Below are positions 6,176 through 8,843 of a DNA stretch of 8,843 bases, piece by piece. The DNA is from an uncultured Acidobacteriaceae bacterium (lineage in GTDB: Bacteria > Acidobacteriota > Terriglobia > Terriglobales > Acidobacteriaceae). Under the pieces are notes generated by a model that saw nothing but the letters and a program-made list of their open reading frames with translations, was not told the DNA's origin and did no database searches. A program made the translations under genes and the position numbers. The stretch spans positions 1 to 8,843 of the forward strand of contig CAIMNN010000424.1 of NCBI GenBank assembly GCA_903842845.1. Reading direction: 5' to 3'. How positions within the stretch are numbered: the first letter of the stretch is position 1; the number at the start of each line of letters is the position of its first letter.

Positions 6176-6870
6176 TCTTCCTCCGGGTCGCGAAACACAA
6201 GTAGTTGCGTTATAGCAGGCATCGTGCGCAGCTTTTCCTGCAAGCGGATATGCCGCGTCTTGGTTGCGTTCAGAATAAAGGTCGCGCGTAGCACGTTGCC
6301 TATCTCTGATTCTTCGAGCGCGGCCAATCTCTCCTGCGCCTGATCCATCGCTGCCAGAATCGCAGCCCGCACGCCATCGTTGTCGGTGCCGCGCGCTTCG
6401 TAGATCTGCGGATAGACTTTCAAGTTCAGACCGCGCTCCATGAACCCAACAAATTCGAGCACGACGATCACGATCGCAGTTGCCGCAGCCGCAGCCGCAT
6501 ACTGGCCAGCGCCGCAGGCCATTCCAATGGAGGCAACAACAAAGACAGTGGCCGCGGTGGAGAGGCCGCTCACGCGATTGCGATTGTGCAGGATCAAACC
6601 CGCACCGAGGAAGCCGATGCCCTGGACAATGTTGGAGGCGATGCGGCTCTTGTCAGCATTGGTTGCGCCGGCCAGATAGATGGAGAGAATGGTGAAGAAC
6701 GCGCATCCCAGGGCTATCAGCAGGTTGGTGCGCACACCGGCAGACTTCTGCCGGCTTTCACGCTCAATGCCCACGAGCCCACCGAGCAGACAGGCAAACA
6801 GCAACCTTCCAACCGCGCCGGTCAGTACATTCGTCTGTTCAAGCCAATTGAAATCGAATGGTTGTGCCAT
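6172..6870 (-). CDS. MgtC/SapB-family inner-membrane protein
   Basis: A 232-residue protein. The N-terminal half (about 10-145) is hydrophobic with about four or five membrane segments and carries the MgtC/SapB pattern. GRLLFACLLGGLVGIERESR spans 21-40, then AGVRTNLLIALGCAFFT (44-60), then RIASNIVQGIGFLGAGLIL (76-94), then GLSTAATVFVVASIGMACGAGQY (102-124). The C-terminal soluble part (about 150-232) has the length of the ACT-like domain found in many MgtC proteins. In Salmonella, MgtC supports growth in low magnesium and inside macrophages and restrains the F1Fo ATPase; in most environmental bacteria the role is unknown and I do not transfer it. The ATG has AAGGTG seven bases upstream (6883-6878). 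The gene follows the glycosyltransferase by 26 nt and its stop overlaps the dapF start. Confidence 0.92.
   Translation of the reverse strand: MAQPFDFNWLEQTNVLTGAVGRLLFACLLGGLVGIERESRQKSAGVRTNLLIALGCAFFTILSIYLAGATNADKSRIASNIVQGIGFLGAGLILHNRNRVSGLSTAATVFVVASIGMACGAGQYAAAAAATAIVIVVLEFVGFMERGLNLKVYPQIYEARGTDNDGVRAAILAAMDQAQERLAALEESEIGNVLRATFILNATKTRHIRLQEKLRTMPAITQLLVFRDPEED
6179..6184 (-). promoter_or_regulatory. Strong Shine-Dalgarno sequence fixing the TTG start of dapF
   Basis: The minus strand reads GGAGGA, with the GGAGG core four bases before the TTG at 6175-6173. It lies within the last codons of the mgtC-family gene. No ATG is suitably placed, because the family's N-terminal motif (F-x-K-x-H-x-x-GNDF) starts within four residues of this codon. 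Confidence 0.7.
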
Positions 6871-6896
6871 TAGGCGTCACCTTGAAGAGAATGCTA

Positions 6897-8519
6897 TCAC
6901 CGGTTGATGCCCTCGCCTACAGAGCTTTTCAAGTATGTATCCGTTACGTAAATCGTCGCCGTCGGCTGCCAGGTTGCGTCGAATTTCCACACCGGTTTGA
7001 AGGCCGGGTCGCGCTTCACTGCCGCCTCCACGTCGTCGCCTGTAAAGCTGATCGCGACGACTGCGTGTGCGGATGGATTCTTGAGCGCAGCGTCGTAGAG
7101 GTCAAGGTCGCTCTCGTTGATGGTTTGCTTGTAGACCATGCCTGCCTGAGTAATAACCCCCGGATAGCTTGATGTTTCCATCAGAACCATAGCATCGGGG
7201 CGCATTTCGTGCAGCAGCTTTAGACGCGACGCTATTTCGTGCTCGTATGTGCCGCGCATCTCGGTATTGCGGCGGCCTTCGCCGAGGACGATGGGCTCGT
7301 GCGCGCAAAGCTGCCATGTGTTGAGCGCGGCGAGCACCATCAGCACGGCAGCGGTCGCGAATTCATAACGCGGCCATTTGCGGTGGATTGTACGAAGAAG
7401 AAATTCGCCGCAGAAGCCTGCGCCGAGCGCGATTGCCGGCATCAGTTCCAACCCGTAACGCGTGTTGTAAAAATTGTGCGGCCACCAGACAGGAAGAAAA
7501 ATTGGCACTGAGCCATACGCGACGGAGTAACAATAAAACGGCAGCGGCAGCCAAAGCAGCAGAGCCCAGCGCGCGCCGGGTTTTTCGCCGCGCTTTATGC
7601 AGAACCACAGCGCGCCAGCCAGTGCGAGCCAGAAGAGCCACGCACCCCAGTGGCCTTCACCGGCGACCATCTGCACATCTTTGCCGTAGAAGAGCAGCGA
7701 CTGCCACGGATTATGCCAGCCGGGATGCGGCGGGATGAGCCCGTGCGATGTGCGCGCCTCAATCGCGGCGGCTGAGTACTGCCCACGCAAAAAATCCAAC
7801 GGGTCTTTATAGAGCACTGAGTTGTAGATGAGCCAGAGGAGAGGCGCAGCGGCCAGCACCACACTCGTGGCGATAAATCGGAGTTGGAAAAATTCGCTGC
7901 GCTTCCACAACTCATTGGCGAGCAACAGCCAGATGACAAAGCCGAGTACCCATCCGTCGTAGCGCGTGTACACCGCCGCGACGAGTACGGCGATCAAGAG
8001 CCACATAAGTTTGTGCGCGCGCTTATTATTTTCGGCGAGTGCGTCGCACCAATCGAGAAGGAGGACGACGCTCCACACTATTTCTGCGAGAAACAGCGGC
8101 TCGGTCAGTGCAGTGGTGCTGACGTAAAGCACGTTCGGATTTAGGATGAAGAGCGCGAGAACAAATGTTGCGGCGCTGACGCCCATCCAGCGGCGAGCCA
8201 GTTTAAAGAGGCCGACAGCGGCGAGGATTGTCTCAACCATCGACGGAAACGCGCCAGCCAATCCCGAGCGCCACCAGGAATCTACATTAACGAAGGGCAA
8301 CAGCAGAATGTGCGGCAGCGGAAGCCAGACGGTTCCCAGTTGCGAGAAGCGCGGGCGCTGCGAATCGAAGACGCGGCGCGCGATGTGCAGATGCGCCTCC
8401 GCATCGCCGTACAACAACAGCGCGCCGTGGCGCATGCTCCAGGCAAGGGCCGCAAGCACTGCGGCGAAGGCGGCCAGCGCCACCCACCACAGCTCGCGGC
8501 TCTCGGTTTCTTCTTTCAT
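6897..8519 (-). CDS. GT-C fold membrane glycosyltransferase, family 39 / ArnT-like
   Basis: A 540-residue polytopic membrane protein with roughly ten hydrophobic segments between residues 11 and 405, then a soluble C-terminal part of about 130 residues. Just after the first helix lies YGDAEAHLHIARRVFDS (37-53), which places Asp39 and Glu41 in the first periplasmic loop, where GT-C enzymes keep a catalytic acidic residue. LGTVWLPLPH (61-70), TALTEPLFL (136-144), TRYDGW (185-190) and NTRYGLELMPAIAL (352-365) also match the general layout of polyprenyl-phosphate-sugar-dependent glycosyltransferases. Such enzymes move a sugar from a lipid carrier onto a protein, lipid or glycan on the outer face of the membrane. 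Donor and acceptor cannot be read from sequence. Its ATG overlaps the stop of the upstream kinase as TAATG and has no clear Shine-Dalgarno, suggesting re-initiation. I do not recognise a specific gene name. Confidence 0.82.
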   Translation of the reverse strand: MKEETESRELWWVALAAFAAVLAALAWSMRHGALLLYGDAEAHLHIARRVFDSQRPRFSQLGTVWLPLPHILLLPFVNVDSWWRSGLAGAFPSMVETILAAVGLFKLARRWMGVSAATFVLALFILNPNVLYVSTTALTEPLFLAEIVWSVVLLLDWCDALAENNKRAHKLMWLLIAVLVAAVYTRYDGWVLGFVIWLLLANELWKRSEFFQLRFIATSVVLAAAPLLWLIYNSVLYKDPLDFLRGQYSAAAIEARTSHGLIPPHPGWHNPWQSLLFYGKDVQMVAGEGHWGAWLFWLALAGALWFCIKRGEKPGARWALLLWLPLPFYCYSVAYGSVPIFLPVWWPHNFYNTRYGLELMPAIALGAGFCGEFLLRTIHRKWPRYEFATAAVLMVLAALNTWQLCAHEPIVLGEGRRNTEMRGTYEHEIASRLKLLHEMRPDAMVLMETSSYPGVITQAGMVYKQTINESDLDLYDAALKNPSAHAVVAISFTGDDVEAAVKRDPAFKPVWKFDATWQPTATIYVTDTYLKSSVGEGINR

Positions 8520-8843
8520 TAAAGGTGCGTCAGTTCTTTGAAGACATCAAAGCGCGCGTCGATCTCTTCGCGGCTCAGGTTTGCTGTGCGCTCGGTACCG
8601 AAGCGTTCGACGCAGAAGGAACCCATTACGCTGCCGTAGAACATGGCTTTGCGGAAGACCTGCGGCGTGAGCTCGGGCTGTGAGGCAACATAGCCGAAGA
8701 AACCGCCGGCAAAGCTGTCGCCTGCGCCGGTCGGGTCAACCACTTCGGCGAGCGGCATAGCCGGCGCGCGAAACGGATGCTTGACGATGCGGTCGCCGCC
8801 GAAGCTGCGTTCGGAGAAGAAGGCTGTCGCGCCGTACTCGCCA
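8519..8843 (-). CDS. PfkB-family carbohydrate kinase, C-terminal part (5' truncated by window edge)
   Basis: The minus-strand frame is open from the window edge to the TAA at 8521-8519, giving 107 visible residues; the start lies outside the window. The fragment begins GEYGATAFFS, matching the KRGEYGA segment of ribokinase-like kinases. It then carries the PfkB signature 2, VVDPTGAGDSFAGGFFGY (34-51), in which the GAGD motif forms the anion hole and Asp42 would be the catalytic base. The family phosphorylates sugars or nucleosides using ATP in the cytoplasm. The substrate is unclear: the substrate-binding N-terminal half is missing, and both sugar kinases and adenosine-kinase-like members share this end. 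It is the first visible gene of the minus-strand run and overlaps the glycosyltransferase gene by one base. Confidence 0.9.
   Translation of the reverse strand, partial: GEYGATAFFSERSFGGDRIVKHPFRAPAMPLAEVVDPTGAGDSFAGGFFGYVASQPELTPQVFRKAMFYGSVMGSFCVERFGTERTANLSREEIDARFDVFKELTHL

Noticed and set aside
5703..6215. 170-residue plus-strand open frame antisense to dapF
   Set aside because: It is a shadow of dapF, with no domain, no ribosome site and Ser/Pro-rich noise-like composition.
1..8843. Mobile elements, CRISPR arrays, tRNA/rRNA genes, riboswitches or phage genes
   Set aside because: Reading both strands showed no transposase, integrase, direct-repeat array or RNA-gene signature; nearly all bases lie in the genes listed.

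Overview
The window is ordinary-looking bacterial chromosome with moderately high GC, almost fully coding, with no RNA genes, mobile elements, prophage or CRISPR. Gene content and protein style point to a Gram-negative, diaminopimelate-containing bacterium. The SPOR protein, with its acidic N-tail, single membrane helix and Ala/Pro-rich linker, and the Mpl/LdcA/DapF grouping resemble members of Acidobacteriota (Terriglobia) that I know. That taxon is an inference from memory, not a search result.

Left part, + strand (1-2208): the 3' end of an NfeD-family membrane protein, then a complete slipin/stomatin-like SPFH protein, then a membrane-anchored SPOR-domain protein whose start codon overlaps the slipin stop (ATGA). 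NfeD and SPFH proteins are classic partners, and here a peptidoglycan-binding SPOR protein is coupled to them. The run ends at a strong intrinsic terminator (2174-2208), which sits between convergent gene ends.

Right part, - strand (8843 down to 2225): seven tightly packed genes in transcription order. They are a PfkB-family sugar kinase (3' end only), a GT-C/family-39-like membrane glycosyltransferase, an MgtC/SapB membrane protein, diaminopimelate epimerase (dapF), LD-carboxypeptidase (ldcA), UDP-MurNAc:tripeptide ligase (mpl) and a PlsC-type acyltransferase. The junctions are TAATG overlap, 26 nt gap, TTGA overlap, TAATG overlap, 5 nt gap and ATGA overlap, which suggests one transcript with translational coupling. 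Its promoter lies outside the window.

Functionally the core is cell-envelope upkeep. LdcA trims recycled muropeptide tetrapeptide to tripeptide. Mpl attaches the tripeptide directly to UDP-MurNAc. DapF supplies new meso-diaminopimelate. PlsC serves phospholipid synthesis.

The most noteworthy oddity is in DapF: the second catalytic cysteine of the two-cysteine epimerase mechanism is read as serine (Ser222), while the first (Cys82) is kept. DapF also appears to start with TTG behind a strong Shine-Dalgarno sequence. I found no clearly new biological system here.
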